Assembly (NCBI GenBank): GCA_934501435.1
Contig: CAKSTW010000003.1
Location: 223,500-287,499 of the forward strand
Direction of reading: 5' to 3'
DNA from: an uncultured Eubacteriales bacterium
GTDB lineage: Bacteria; Bacillota; Clostridia; Oscillospirales; UBA644
Length of the DNA stretch: 64,000 bases
Positions 32,581 to 41,538 of the stretch are shown here, one piece after another. The notes under the pieces are model-generated. The model was given only the letters and a program-made list of their open reading frames with translations, was not told where the DNA came from and searched no databases. A program made the translations under genes and the position numbers. Numbering within the stretch: the stretch's first letter is position 1; each line of letters starts with the position of its first letter.

Positions 32581-34260
32581 ATGAAAAACAGCGCAAAGAA
32601 AATCATCTCGCTCGTTCTCTGTTTCGTTTTCGTCTTTTCGCTCCTGCCGTTAAACGCGGCGGCGGAAAGCGCCGGCTTTACGGAGAAAACAACCCTTTCG
32701 GCAGAGCTTGCCGAATACATCAAATCGGCATTTTACGCCGCAAAGACGCAGGCAGGCATTGACGGCACGTTCCTTGGCAGCGACAAATATACGTCGGGCG
32801 CAAGTTCGACGGGAACCGACTGGCTCGCCCTTGCCATGGGACGTTTCGGCAAGGTAAACGGGGACGGCACGGTTTTACATCTTGTCGACGACGGCACGGG
32901 ATATGACGATTATCTTGCGGCGATGAAAACCTATATTGAGAAAACTTACACGAAAAATAACGGGCTTCTGCACAGAGTAAAGGCGACGGAATGGCACAGG
33001 GCGGCGGTAACGGTTTCAGCTCTCGGCGGCAACTCCGAAAAATTCGGAATATATAACGGAAACGATATCGACCTTATCGCAGACGGAAGTTATAACTGCG
33101 TTATTTCGGCAGGTCCCGGAAAACAGGGAATAAACGGTTGGATCTGGGGGCTCATTTCCCTTGACGCACAGAGAACCGAAGTTCCCGAAAACGCGAAATA
33201 CACAAGAGAAAGAATGATAACCGAACTTTTGCAGATGCAATACGCCGACGGCGGCTGGGCTCTTTTCGGAAATTCCTCCGACGTGGATATTACCGCAATG
33301 GTAATTCAGGCACTCGCGCCTTACTGTACCGACGAAACCGAATATACATACGAAAACAGGAAAACGGGAGAAACGGTAACGAAGACAGTAAAAAAATGTG
33401 TTGAAGAGGCTCTCGACAAACTCGGCAGCATGATGAACGAAAACGGAGGCTTTGCCTCATGGGGTTCGGAAAACGCCGAAAGCATTTCACAGGTCATTGT
33501 CGCGCTTACCGCGGTAGGTATCGACCCCGCGGCAGACAGCCGCTTTATTTCTTCGACAGGCAAAACGCCTCTTGACGGACTTTTGCAGTTCAGACTTCCG
33601 TCGGGCGGTTTTTCGCATACCCTTTCCTCGGATTTCAACTCTATGGCAAACGACCAGGCGACCTACGCCCTTGTTTCTTATTGGAGATTTGAAAACGGAC
33701 TTCGCTCTCTTTACGATATGGTTCCCGAAATGACCGAAGAGGAAAACGCAAAGGTCGAAGCGGCGGAAAAGGCAATAAACGAAATCCCCGACAAGGACGC
33801 CGAAAACTTTAAGGAAAAAACCGCGGAGGCTCTTAAAGCATATGAAGAAGTCGCAGACGGCGACAGACGTTATATAAAGGGTCATAATCTGCTTGCTTCC
33901 TATATCGACCTTGCGGGAGGAAAAGAAGAAATAAAGAAAGCGGAAGAAGCGCTTGAAGCAAAAAAAGAACTCGAAAACGCGAAAAACGAAGCGCTCGAAG
34001 AATTGAAAAAGTACGGAAACGTTTCGGAAAGACTTCTTGCGGCGGCAAGAGAAGAAATCGCGGCGGCGACAACGAAGGAAGATGTCGCGGCGGCTCTTGA
34101 AAAGGTAAGGAACGCAGTTCCCGCAACCCCGGAAACGACGCCCGAAGTAAAACCCGAAAACCCCGGAACCGCAGACACAATTTTCCCCTTAACGGCAACA
34201 ATCGCAATTTTAAGCCTGTCGGCGACGGCTCTTCTTATAAAAAAGAAAAAGGAGATCTGA
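32581..34260 (+). CDS. Surface alpha/alpha-barrel protein, transcobalamin/intrinsic-factor alpha-domain-like (B12 capture)
   Basis: 559 aa. Signal peptide to about residue 28. Residues about 40-370 form prenyltransferase/squalene-cyclase type repeats: GINGWIWGLISLDA, YADGGWALFG, VDITAMVIQALAPY, GGFASWGSENAESISQVIVAL and SGGFSHT. This fold also makes the N-terminal half of transcobalamin and intrinsic factor. A helical, Glu/Lys-rich stalk (about 372-520) and a Pro/Thr segment follow. The end is a sortase-like tail: NPGTADT, about 20 hydrophobic residues, KKKK. It is the first gene behind the cobalamin riboswitch. B12 binding is inferred from fold, riboswitch and the DUF4430 partner genes. A paralogue lies two genes on. 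Confidence 0.82.
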   Translation: MKNSAKKIISLVLCFVFVFSLLPLNAAAESAGFTEKTTLSAELAEYIKSAFYAAKTQAGIDGTFLGSDKYTSGASSTGTDWLALAMGRFGKVNGDGTVLHLVDDGTGYDDYLAAMKTYIEKTYTKNNGLLHRVKATEWHRAAVTVSALGGNSEKFGIYNGNDIDLIADGSYNCVISAGPGKQGINGWIWGLISLDAQRTEVPENAKYTRERMITELLQMQYADGGWALFGNSSDVDITAMVIQALAPYCTDETEYTYENRKTGETVTKTVKKCVEEALDKLGSMMNENGGFASWGSENAESISQVIVALTAVGIDPAADSRFISSTGKTPLDGLLQFRLPSGGFSHTLSSDFNSMANDQATYALVSYWRFENGLRSLYDMVPEMTEEENAKVEAAEKAINEIPDKDAENFKEKTAEALKAYEEVADGDRRYIKGHNLLASYIDLAGGKEEIKKAEEALEAKKELENAKNEALEELKKYGNVSERLLAAAREEIAAATTKEDVAAALEKVRNAVPATPETTPEVKPENPGTADTIFPLTATIAILSLSATALLIKKKKEI

Positions 34261-34261
34261 A

Positions 34262-35680
34262 ATGACGAAGAAACGGACAGCGGCATTGATTTTTGTCCTT
34301 GCTCTGATTTTTACATTTGTTTTATATCCGCAAAATACCTTTGCCGCCTCCGTTCCGTCGATAAAAACCACCCTTGCCGACGGCGTTTTGAAAGGCTCGA
34401 AAAAGACTTTCGACGTTTGGGCAAGGGACGGCGACGGAAACAAGATAAAGGCGACGGTGAAATTAAACGGCGCCGAAGTCCTGCCGACATGGGACGACAG
34501 CGAAAAAACAAGTTACACTCTCGTATTTACAAAAGAGGGCGAAAACACCGTTTCGGTTTCGGCAACGGACAGCGGTAAGACCGCGGAAAAAACCTATAAA
34601 ATAACCTATAAAAAAGCGGCAAAAGGCGAAAAAATCGGAACTGCCGTCTGGTGCGTCGAACTTTTCACCCTCGGCAACGGATATCTTATTTCCCCCGTTG
34701 AAGTTCCCATTTATGAGGGAGAAACGGCGGCGGCCGAACTTCTGCGGCTGCTTTCCCAAAACGGCTATACGGCGTATTACGGCGGAAATGAGACGAAATC
34801 GTTTTACCTTGCGTATATTTCCGACGGAGATGCGACAGCCGCGACCCTTGAAGGATACGCTAAAGGCGAAACCCCGAAAAATCCGAAAAAACTTGAAACA
34901 AACCCGAAAATTCCCGATATACTTTCTCCGCACCTGAAAAAGAATATGAGTTACTTCGACACCGAAGACTACGCAAAGAACTGGAAAGGCAATCTCGGAG
35001 AATTCGTCTTTACAAACGGTTCGGGCTGGATGTATTCGGTAAACAACGTCTTCCCGAACATCGGATTTTCCGACACCTATCTTTCGGACGGCGACGTCGT
35101 AAGGGTCTCCTTTACCCTCGGTTACGGCGCGGATATCGGCGGCGGAAACGCTGTCGGAACGGCGACTGCCGAATATTACAAAACAGCCGACAAAACCGAA
35201 CTTACACGGCAGATATGCCTTGCGGCGTCAAGGCTTTCGGAAAGCAACGTAAAGGCAGCATATCAGGCGGCAATAAAAGTCGCGGAAAAATTAAACGCCG
35301 CGCAATCGGAAGCGGACGCTGCGGCAAAAGCGATAAAAGAGGCTCTTTCAAAGAAGGAAACGGTTACCGAGCCGAAAACCGAACCTGCGGCACCGACTGA
35401 CACAAAAACACCCGAAAAGACTCCGGACAAAGGGACTGTAAAAGAAGAACCGACTCCTGCCGAAACGCCAGCCGAGGAAACGCCGACCGACGATCCGAAA
35501 AACGAACCCGATAATGAAGTTCCGAAAAACGGTGAGGGAAAACCGCCCGAAGAGACAAAACCCGAAATTAAGGAAAAGACTTCGGGATTTCCCGTGATTT
35601 TCATAATAATTCCCATTGTCATTGCCGCAGGCGGAGGCGGCGCCCTGTATTTTTACATGAAAGCGAAAAAGAAAAAATGA
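34262..35680 (+). CDS. Surface DUF4430 (transcobalamin C-terminal-like) protein
   Basis: 472 aa. Signal peptide to about residue 29. A beta-rich Ig-like segment (about 35-110) precedes a DUF4430 domain (about 140-290), recognisable by TAAELLRLLSQNGY, SGWMYSVNNVFPN and DGDVVRVSFTLGYGADIGG. Next comes a short helical module (about 300-365), a long Pro/Glu/Thr stalk (about 366-440) and a C-terminal membrane helix with a KKK tail. DUF4430 is the domain that forms the C-terminal half of transcobalamin. The gene starts 1 nt after the preceding stop. It is predicted to close over B12 held by the barrel protein (inference). Confidence 0.82.
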   Translation: MTKKRTAALIFVLALIFTFVLYPQNTFAASVPSIKTTLADGVLKGSKKTFDVWARDGDGNKIKATVKLNGAEVLPTWDDSEKTSYTLVFTKEGENTVSVSATDSGKTAEKTYKITYKKAAKGEKIGTAVWCVELFTLGNGYLISPVEVPIYEGETAAAELLRLLSQNGYTAYYGGNETKSFYLAYISDGDATAATLEGYAKGETPKNPKKLETNPKIPDILSPHLKKNMSYFDTEDYAKNWKGNLGEFVFTNGSGWMYSVNNVFPNIGFSDTYLSDGDVVRVSFTLGYGADIGGGNAVGTATAEYYKTADKTELTRQICLAASRLSESNVKAAYQAAIKVAEKLNAAQSEADAAAKAIKEALSKKETVTEPKTEPAAPTDTKTPEKTPDKGTVKEEPTPAETPAEETPTDDPKNEPDNEVPKNGEGKPPEETKPEIKEKTSGFPVIFIIIPIVIAAGGGGALYFYMKAKKKK

Positions 35681-37500
35681 TAAAAAAAGCGTTTGCGGCG
35701 GCGGTCGCGGTAATTCTTCTTTTCTCGTCGGCACTTTCCTTTTCGGCGGACGTTTCCCCCGAAAATATTGCCGACGGAATAATTGCGTGGAAAAAATCCG
35801 ACGTCAACGCAAAAAGCGACGAAAATTTAATAAACAACGAATATCTTTCGCTTGCGGGAACGACTCCGGGGGATTGGTATGTCATCGGGCTTTCAAGGCT
35901 CGGTAAAGAAGATAACTACGAGGGCTATCTTGCGGTAATCGCCGAAAAAATAAAGGAAAGATATGCCGAATCGGGCAGCCTTTCGGCGGCAAAATCGACC
36001 GAGTGGCACAGAATTTCCCTTGCGGTCCTTGCGGCAGGCGGCGACCCCGAAAATATCGGAGGCGAAAACCTCATTGCCGACGGAACTTACGACCGAGGGA
36101 AGACGGCGTCTCTCGGCAGGCAGGGAATAAACGGCTGGATCTGGGGGCTTATCACCCTTGACAGCATGGCTTACGAAATTCCCGACGGGGCGTTTTATTC
36201 AAGGGCGGATATTATAACCGAAATAATTTCAAAAGAACTTTCGGACGGCGGCTTTACCCTTACGGGGGACGTTGCCGATCCCGATATTACGGCAATGGCG
36301 ATTCAATCCCTCGCTCCCTATTATAACGACGAAAAGACCTATGAAATAAACGGGAAAAAAGTCTCGGTAAGAGAAGTTATTGACAGAGCGATAGAAAAAC
36401 TTTCGGCAATGCAGACCGACGGCGGAGACTTTTTAAGCTGGGGAACGAAAAACGTCGAAAGCGCCGATCAGGTCGTCGTCGCGCTCTGTTCGCTCGGAAT
36501 AGACCCTCTTTCCGACAGCCGCTTTATCAAAAACGGGAAGACGCTGCTTGACGGGATACTTTTATACCGAATGCCCGACGGCGGGTTTCTTCATTCGAAA
36601 ACTTACGACAAGGGCAACCCCTCTTCCCTGCCCGACAGTTCAAACTCCATGGCGGGCGAGCAGACCCTTTACACCATGGCGGCGCTCCTCCGCAGGAAAA
36701 ACGGAATGAGAGCGCTTTACGATTTCCGACCCGAACAGAGTTCCGCTTTGAAAGCGAGAATTTCAGATTTACAAACGGAAATTGCGAAAATCGGCGCAAA
36801 TACCGACGACGAAACTCTCAAAAACCTGCTTTCCGACTATTATTCGATAACCGAGACGGAAAGACGGTATGTTTACAACTATTATCTGCTTTCCGCCGCG
36901 GCAAAGGAACGGAATATCGACATTGAAAAAATCGCTTCGGAAACGGAAATTATCGAAAGTCCGCCCGACGAAGACGGAACCGAAAGCAAGGTCGTTTTTT
37001 CCGAAACCGATATGGCGGCGTTTGAAAGTTTGCCTAAAAACCCGACGACCGAAAACTATGTTCTCGTCATAACTCTTCTCGATAAAATAAACCGCTGCGA
37101 AGATTTTTCGGGAAGAGACGAAATAATAAAAAAACTCGAAGAGGCAAAAACGAAAATTGCCGAAATTCAGGATGAAATAGACAGCATAAACGCAGAGGTA
37201 AAGGAAAAGCTTTATCCTTTGGAAAAAATGACCCTTTCCGACCTTAAAACGGCGGAGAAAATTTATCAGAGATACGAAAAACTTTCCGATTACGACAAAA
37301 CGAAAATATTGAATTTCGAAGACGTCATAAAAACAAAAACGCACCTCGAAAATATTCTACGCGGAATGATAATCGGAGCAGGACTCACCGTAATTGCCGT
37401 GGTAACGGCGTTTTTCGTAATAAAAGACATAAAAAAAAGAAAGCACAAAAAAGAAAGAGAAATGGAAGAACTCGCCGAACTTTATAAGGACGAAGACTGA
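35677..37500 (+). CDS. Second transcobalamin alpha-domain-like barrel protein, membrane-anchored
   Basis: 607 aa. Signal peptide to about residue 24. Residues about 28-350 form a barrel homologous to the 559-aa protein, with GINGWIWGLITLD, DPDITAMAIQSLAPYY, GGDFLSWGTKNVESADQVVVAL and GGFLHS. A long coiled-coil region (about 355-560) follows, then a single membrane helix (about 562-584) and a charged cytoplasmic tail. Unlike its paralogue it has no sortase-like signal. It overlaps the upstream stop (ATGA) and the downstream start, so translation is coupled. The anchoring suggests a membrane-proximal acceptor of B12 (inference). Confidence 0.8.
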   Translation: MIKKAFAAAVAVILLFSSALSFSADVSPENIADGIIAWKKSDVNAKSDENLINNEYLSLAGTTPGDWYVIGLSRLGKEDNYEGYLAVIAEKIKERYAESGSLSAAKSTEWHRISLAVLAAGGDPENIGGENLIADGTYDRGKTASLGRQGINGWIWGLITLDSMAYEIPDGAFYSRADIITEIISKELSDGGFTLTGDVADPDITAMAIQSLAPYYNDEKTYEINGKKVSVREVIDRAIEKLSAMQTDGGDFLSWGTKNVESADQVVVALCSLGIDPLSDSRFIKNGKTLLDGILLYRMPDGGFLHSKTYDKGNPSSLPDSSNSMAGEQTLYTMAALLRRKNGMRALYDFRPEQSSALKARISDLQTEIAKIGANTDDETLKNLLSDYYSITETERRYVYNYYLLSAAAKERNIDIEKIASETEIIESPPDEDGTESKVVFSETDMAAFESLPKNPTTENYVLVITLLDKINRCEDFSGRDEIIKKLEEAKTKIAEIQDEIDSINAEVKEKLYPLEKMTLSDLKTAEKIYQRYEKLSDYDKTKILNFEDVIKTKTHLENILRGMIIGAGLTVIAVVTAFFVIKDIKKRKHKKEREMEELAELYKDED

Positions 37501-38057
37501 TGAAAAAGGACATCATCGCGATTTTTGCGATAATTTTGATTATTGCCGCAGTTATAAGCGGAACGAATATCCAGTCGGTCGACGAATATTACCTGACGCA
37601 TATAGACGACATAACGCCCGACAGCAAAACGGTGAAAATAAGCATACGCTGCGACACTGTTCTCGAAAATTACGACAATCTCGCCCCTGCGTTGCAGTCG
37701 GAGGAGTATGTTCCGACCGACGGCGTGATTCTTCCCGAAACGGAATATGTTCTCCGTCCGGGGGACACCGTTTTCGATATTCTGAACAGAGCCGTACGCT
37801 ACAATAAAATTCAGATGGAATATCAGGGCGCGGACGAAAACAGTTTCGGCAGCGTTTATGTAAAAGGGCTTCATTGGCTTTACGAATTTTCCTGCGGTCC
37901 GCTTTCGGGCTGGATGTATAAAGTCGACGGTAAATTTCCGAATTACGGCTGTTCGAAATATTTGCTCGAAGACGGGCAGACGATAGAATGGGTCTACACC
38001 TGCGACCTCGGACGGGACGTCGGCTGCGACTGGGAGGGAGGTATGCAGAAAAAATGA
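37500..38057 (+). CDS. Short membrane-anchored DUF4430 protein
   Basis: 185 aa. An N-terminal membrane helix (about 5-23) is followed by one DUF4430 domain: LRPGDTVFDILNRAVRYN, SGWMYKVDGKFPNYGCS and DGQTIEWVYTCDLGRDVG. The last motif keeps the aromatic and cysteine residues common in the family. The other DUF4430 protein has FTLGYGADIGG at that place. With no stalk it must lie close to the membrane, directly upstream of the transporter genes. It is likely the beta-domain partner of the 607-aa barrel (inference). Confidence 0.82.
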   Translation: MKKDIIAIFAIILIIAAVISGTNIQSVDEYYLTHIDDITPDSKTVKISIRCDTVLENYDNLAPALQSEEYVPTDGVILPETEYVLRPGDTVFDILNRAVRYNKIQMEYQGADENSFGSVYVKGLHWLYEFSCGPLSGWMYKVDGKFPNYGCSKYLLEDGQTIEWVYTCDLGRDVGCDWEGGMQKK

Positions 38058-38935
38058 AAGCGTTTTCCTCTTTTCACCCCGCGGCTCTTTTTTCGTATTT
38101 TGCGGCGGTCATAGCCGTTGCGATGTTCGCTTCCGACCCGTTTCTGCATATTGAAGCGCTTATCGGCGGAATTTTATTCTGTCTCTGCCTTCAGAGGAAA
38201 AAAGAGATTTTCTCAAATATCGGATTTTACATTCCGCTTTTTCTGCTTATCGCGATAACCAATCCGATTTTTGCCCACAACGGCGTTACTCCCCTGTTTT
38301 TCCTAAACGGAAACCCCGTGACCCTCGAAGCGGTGTTCTGTGGCGTGGGGCTTGCGATAACGCTCGTTGCGGTAATGCTCTGGTGCAGATGTTTTTCGGA
38401 CGTTATGACGACCGATAAATTCCTCTGTCTCTTTGGCAAACCGTTCCCGAAAATCGCGCTTGTTTTATCGTCGGCGCTGCGGTTTATCCCCGAATTCAAG
38501 AAAAGAATAAGAAAATTAAAACAGGCGCAGAAAGCCATGGGGTTCTATTCTTCGAAAAGTTTCGTTTCGAGGTTTCAGAGCACGGCAAGAGTTTTTTCGG
38601 CGATGACGGCGTGGTCGATAGAGAGTTCGATAGACACCGCGGCGGCAATGAAAGCGCGCGGCTACGGGCTGAAAGGCAGGACAAGTTTTTCGCCTTTCAG
38701 ATTTGAAAAAAGAGACCTTATATTTTTAATATTTGTTTTTGCGATGTTTTCGGTGACAATATCCTGCATTGCGGCAGGCAAAGCGACGTTTTTATACTAT
38801 CCCGAAATAATTCCGCCGACCGTCACACTGTCGCTTATCGCGGCGCGGACGGCGTTCGGAATTTTGTGTCTTACCCCGACGGCAATCGAAATAAAGGAGG
38901 CTTTGTTATGGAAATACTGCGTGTCGAAAATCTGA
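38054..38935 (+). CDS. ecfT: ECF transporter transmembrane component EcfT
   Basis: 293 aa from the ATG at 38054 (overlaps the previous stop, ATGA). Six or so membrane segments. The coupling helices that contact the ATPases carry KAMG near 160 (atypical) and the canonical ARG in AMKARGYG at 201-203. EcfT joins the substrate-binding S component to the ATPases. In this operon it is dedicated to one S component. Confidence 0.9.
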   Translation: MKAFSSFHPAALFSYFAAVIAVAMFASDPFLHIEALIGGILFCLCLQRKKEIFSNIGFYIPLFLLIAITNPIFAHNGVTPLFFLNGNPVTLEAVFCGVGLAITLVAVMLWCRCFSDVMTTDKFLCLFGKPFPKIALVLSSALRFIPEFKKRIRKLKQAQKAMGFYSSKSFVSRFQSTARVFSAMTAWSIESSIDTAAAMKARGYGLKGRTSFSPFRFEKRDLIFLIFVFAMFSVTISCIAAGKATFLYYPEIIPPTVTLSLIAARTAFGILCLTPTAIEIKEALLWKYCVSKI

Positions 38936-40569
38936 ATTTTTCCTACCCCGAAACCGAGACAGCGGCGCTTTCCGACGTCTCTTTTTCGGTCAATGCCGGT
39001 GATTTTACCGTTCTTTGCGGACGGTCGGGATGCGGAAAAACAACGCTCTTGCGGCTCTTGAAAAAAGAGCTTTCCCCTGTCGGAAAAACGCAGGGCGAAA
39101 TCTTTTTCAGAGGGCGGAATTTAACGGAGATCGACGCAAAGACCTCCGCCGCAAAAATCGGATTTGTAATGCAGAACCCCGAAAGTCAGACCGTAACGGA
39201 CAAAGTGTGGCACGAACTTGCTTTCGGACTTGAAAATTCGGGACTTCCGACCGGGGAAATAAGACGTCGGGTCGCCGAGACCGCAAGTTATTTCGGAATA
39301 AGCGACTGGTTTCGGAAAAGAACCGACGAACTTTCGGGAGGGCAAAAGCAGATTCTGGCACTCGCCTCGGTAATGGTAATGCACCCCGATATTCTCCTGC
39401 TTGACGAGCCGACAAGCCAACTCGACCCGATAGCCGCGGCGGATTTCATCTCGACGTTAAGAAAACTGAACCGCGAACTCGGAATAACCGTGATAGCGGC
39501 GGAACACCGCCTTGAAGAGATATTTCCCGTTGCGGACAAAGTTATGGTAATGGACGGCGGAAAACTCGTCGCGTTCGACATTCCCGAAAGGATAGGAACG
39601 CTCCTGCCGGAAGACCACCCTATTAAAAAGGCTCTTCCGTCGGCGACGAGAATCGCTTTGTCTCTCGGCAAAAAGGGAGACCTGCCGCTCACGGTAAGGG
39701 ACGGGAAAACCTATCTCGAAGAGAATTTCGGAAAGGCGGAAAAACCGCTTGAAATCAAGGAATATACCCATTCGGACGAAAAGGCGATAGAACTTAAAAA
39801 CGTATGGTTCAGATATGAAAAAGATTTGCCGGATATTCTTCGGGGACTTACCTTTTCGGTTTACAAAGGAGAGATTTTCTCCGTTCTCGGCGGGAACGGC
39901 GTCGGCAAAACGACCGCCCTCAACGTAATTTCGGGGCTTGCGAAAGCCTACCGAGGCAAAACGCTTATTTCCGGGAAAAAGGTCGGAGATTACAAAAACA
40001 ATTCGCTTTACCGCAGAAAACTCGCGTTTTTACCGCAGGATCCGCAGACGGTTTTCGTAAAGGACACCTTAAAAGCCGATTTTGAAGAACTCTTAAAAGC
40101 CCTTGACGTTCCGAAAGACAAAAGAGAAGAAAAGATACTTTCGACAGTCGAAAAAACGGGAACGGAAAACTTTTTAACAAGGCACCCGTTTGACCTCAGC
40201 GGCGGCGAAATGCAGAAAGCGGCGCTTGCGAAGATGCTGCTTACCGAACCCGAAATTTTGCTTCTCGACGAGCCGACAAAAGGGCTTGACGCCTTCTCGA
40301 AAGAGAACTTAAAAAACCTTATCTTTTCATTGAGAGACGGCGGGCTCACCGTTCTCGAAGTCACGCACGATATTGAGTTTGCGGCGGAAATTTCCGACCG
40401 CTGCGCTCTTTTCTTCGACGGAGAAACGGTTTCGGCGGACGTTCCCGAAATTTTCTTTGCGGGCAACGATTTTTACACCACGGCGGCAAACAGGATAGCA
40501 AGAAATCTTTACGAAAACGCAGTCACCTGCGAACAGGTCGTAAAATTTTGCAGAGGTAACGAAAAATGA
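38908..40569 (+). CDS. ecfA: Fused ECF transporter ATPase (EcfA-EcfA')
   Basis: 553 aa from the ATG at 38908, with GGAGG upstream; the start lies 28 nt inside ecfT. Two complete ABC domains are present. Walker A is GRSGCGKTT (38-46) and GGNGVGKTT (328-336). Signatures are LSGGQKQ (142-148) and LSGGEMQ (430-436). Walker B/D-loops are LLLDEPTS and LLLDEPTK. Both halves look catalytically competent. Fusion of both ATPases is common in Clostridia. It powers uptake by the S component encoded next. Confidence 0.93.
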   Translation: MEILRVENLNFSYPETETAALSDVSFSVNAGDFTVLCGRSGCGKTTLLRLLKKELSPVGKTQGEIFFRGRNLTEIDAKTSAAKIGFVMQNPESQTVTDKVWHELAFGLENSGLPTGEIRRRVAETASYFGISDWFRKRTDELSGGQKQILALASVMVMHPDILLLDEPTSQLDPIAAADFISTLRKLNRELGITVIAAEHRLEEIFPVADKVMVMDGGKLVAFDIPERIGTLLPEDHPIKKALPSATRIALSLGKKGDLPLTVRDGKTYLEENFGKAEKPLEIKEYTHSDEKAIELKNVWFRYEKDLPDILRGLTFSVYKGEIFSVLGGNGVGKTTALNVISGLAKAYRGKTLISGKKVGDYKNNSLYRRKLAFLPQDPQTVFVKDTLKADFEELLKALDVPKDKREEKILSTVEKTGTENFLTRHPFDLSGGEMQKAALAKMLLTEPEILLLDEPTKGLDAFSKENLKNLIFSLRDGGLTVLEVTHDIEFAAEISDRCALFFDGETVSADVPEIFFAGNDFYTTAANRIARNLYENAVTCEQVVKFCRGNEK

Positions 40570-41240
40570 AAAAAGTTTTTCCTTATCTTGTATACGCCGT
40601 TGCGTTTCCCCTGCTTGCGATAGGCGGAGCGTTTGTTTTCAAAGATAAATTTTACGCATGGGTCACCATTGCGGCAGTTCTTCTCGCCTGTCTTCCGTTT
40701 TTTATCCGTTTTGAAAAAAAAGAAACCGACGCGAAAACGCTTATCCTTATTGCGGTGATGATCGCGTTTTCGGTTGTCGGTCGGTTTATTTTTGCCCCGC
40801 TTCCCGGCTTCAAACCCGTCACGGCGATGACTGTCCTTACCGCGATGTATTTCGGAAGCGACGCGGGCTTTATGACGGGGGCGTTGACGGCGGTCATTTC
40901 GAATTTTTATTTCGGACAGGGGCCGTGGACGCCTTTCCAGATGTTCAGTTGGGGAATTATCGGGCTTCTTGCGGGAATTTTCGCGGAAAAACTGAAAAAA
41001 AGCAAGGTTTTCCTTTCGATTTTCGGGGCTCTTTCCGGAATACTCTATTCCTTGCTTATGGATATCTGGACGGTTCTCTGGGCGGACGGATATTTCAACT
41101 TTGCAAGATACCTTGCGGCGCTCGTTTCGTCGTTGCAGTTCACCGTTATTTACGCGGTCTCGAACGTTATCTTTTTACTGCTCCTGTCAAAACCGACGGG
41201 CAAAATTTTGCAGAGAGTAAAGACAAAATACGGGATATGA
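40566..41240 (+). CDS. cbrT: ECF substrate-binding (S) component, CbrT-like, predicted cobalamin
   Basis: 224 aa, about six membrane helices. GRFIFAPLPGFKPVTAMTVL, GFMTGALTAVISNFYFGQGPWTPFQMF and GIIGLLAG match the S-component group that includes CbrT, the cobalamin/cobinamide S component known from Lactobacillus delbrueckii. The riboswitch and transcobalamin-like genes support cobalamin as the substrate. The start overlaps the ecfA stop by 4 nt. The substrate is not proven by sequence. Confidence 0.82.
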   Translation: MKKVFPYLVYAVAFPLLAIGGAFVFKDKFYAWVTIAAVLLACLPFFIRFEKKETDAKTLILIAVMIAFSVVGRFIFAPLPGFKPVTAMTVLTAMYFGSDAGFMTGALTAVISNFYFGQGPWTPFQMFSWGIIGLLAGIFAEKLKKSKVFLSIFGALSGILYSLLMDIWTVLWADGYFNFARYLAALVSSLQFTVIYAVSNVIFLLLLSKPTGKILQRVKTKYGI

Positions 41241-41259
41241 AAATTTTTGTATAAACCGC

Positions 41260-41288
41260 TTGCAAAATCGGTATATATCTGCTAAAAT
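41260..41288 (+). promoter_or_regulatory. Promoter of the small HTH gene
   Basis: TTGCAA (41260-41265), 17 bp, TAAAAT (41283-41288), 18 nt before the ATG. It shows that the regulator can be expressed apart from the riboswitch operon. Confidence 0.65.
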
Positions 41289-41306
41289 ATGCTCAGAGGT
41301 GCTGTT

Positions 41307-41516
41307 ATGATTAGACTTATACTTGATGAAACTCTAAAGAAACTGAATATAAGCCGTTACGAACTTGCGAAAAGAAGCGGCGTTCAATATCAGATCGTGG
41401 ATAAATATTATAAAAACAAGGTTCAAAGATACGACAGTTATCTTCTCGATAAATTCTGCAACGCGCTTGACTGCGATATTTCGGATATAATTGATTATAA
41501 AAAAGAGAATTCGTGA
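41307..41516 (+). CDS. Small XRE-family HTH regulator
   Basis: 69 aa from the ATG at 41307 (AGAGGT 6 nt upstream). It is a single Cro/C1-type helix-turn-helix: ISRYELAKRSGVQYQIVDKYYKN and LLDKFCNALDCDISDII. Such stand-alone proteins (YozG-like) are frequent in Clostridia and mostly uncharacterised. The stop codon lies inside the downstream terminator stem. No target is evident. Confidence 0.85.
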   Translation: MIRLILDETLKKLNISRYELAKRSGVQYQIVDKYYKNKVQRYDSYLLDKFCNALDCDISDIIDYKKENS

Positions 41517-41538
41517 AAAATCACGAATTCTCTTTTTT
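41499..41538. terminator. Bidirectional terminator between HTH gene and ppa
   Basis: GAGAATTCGTGA/TCACGAATTCTC stem with an AAAA loop, A6 and T6 flanks. It serves both convergent genes. Confidence 0.9.
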
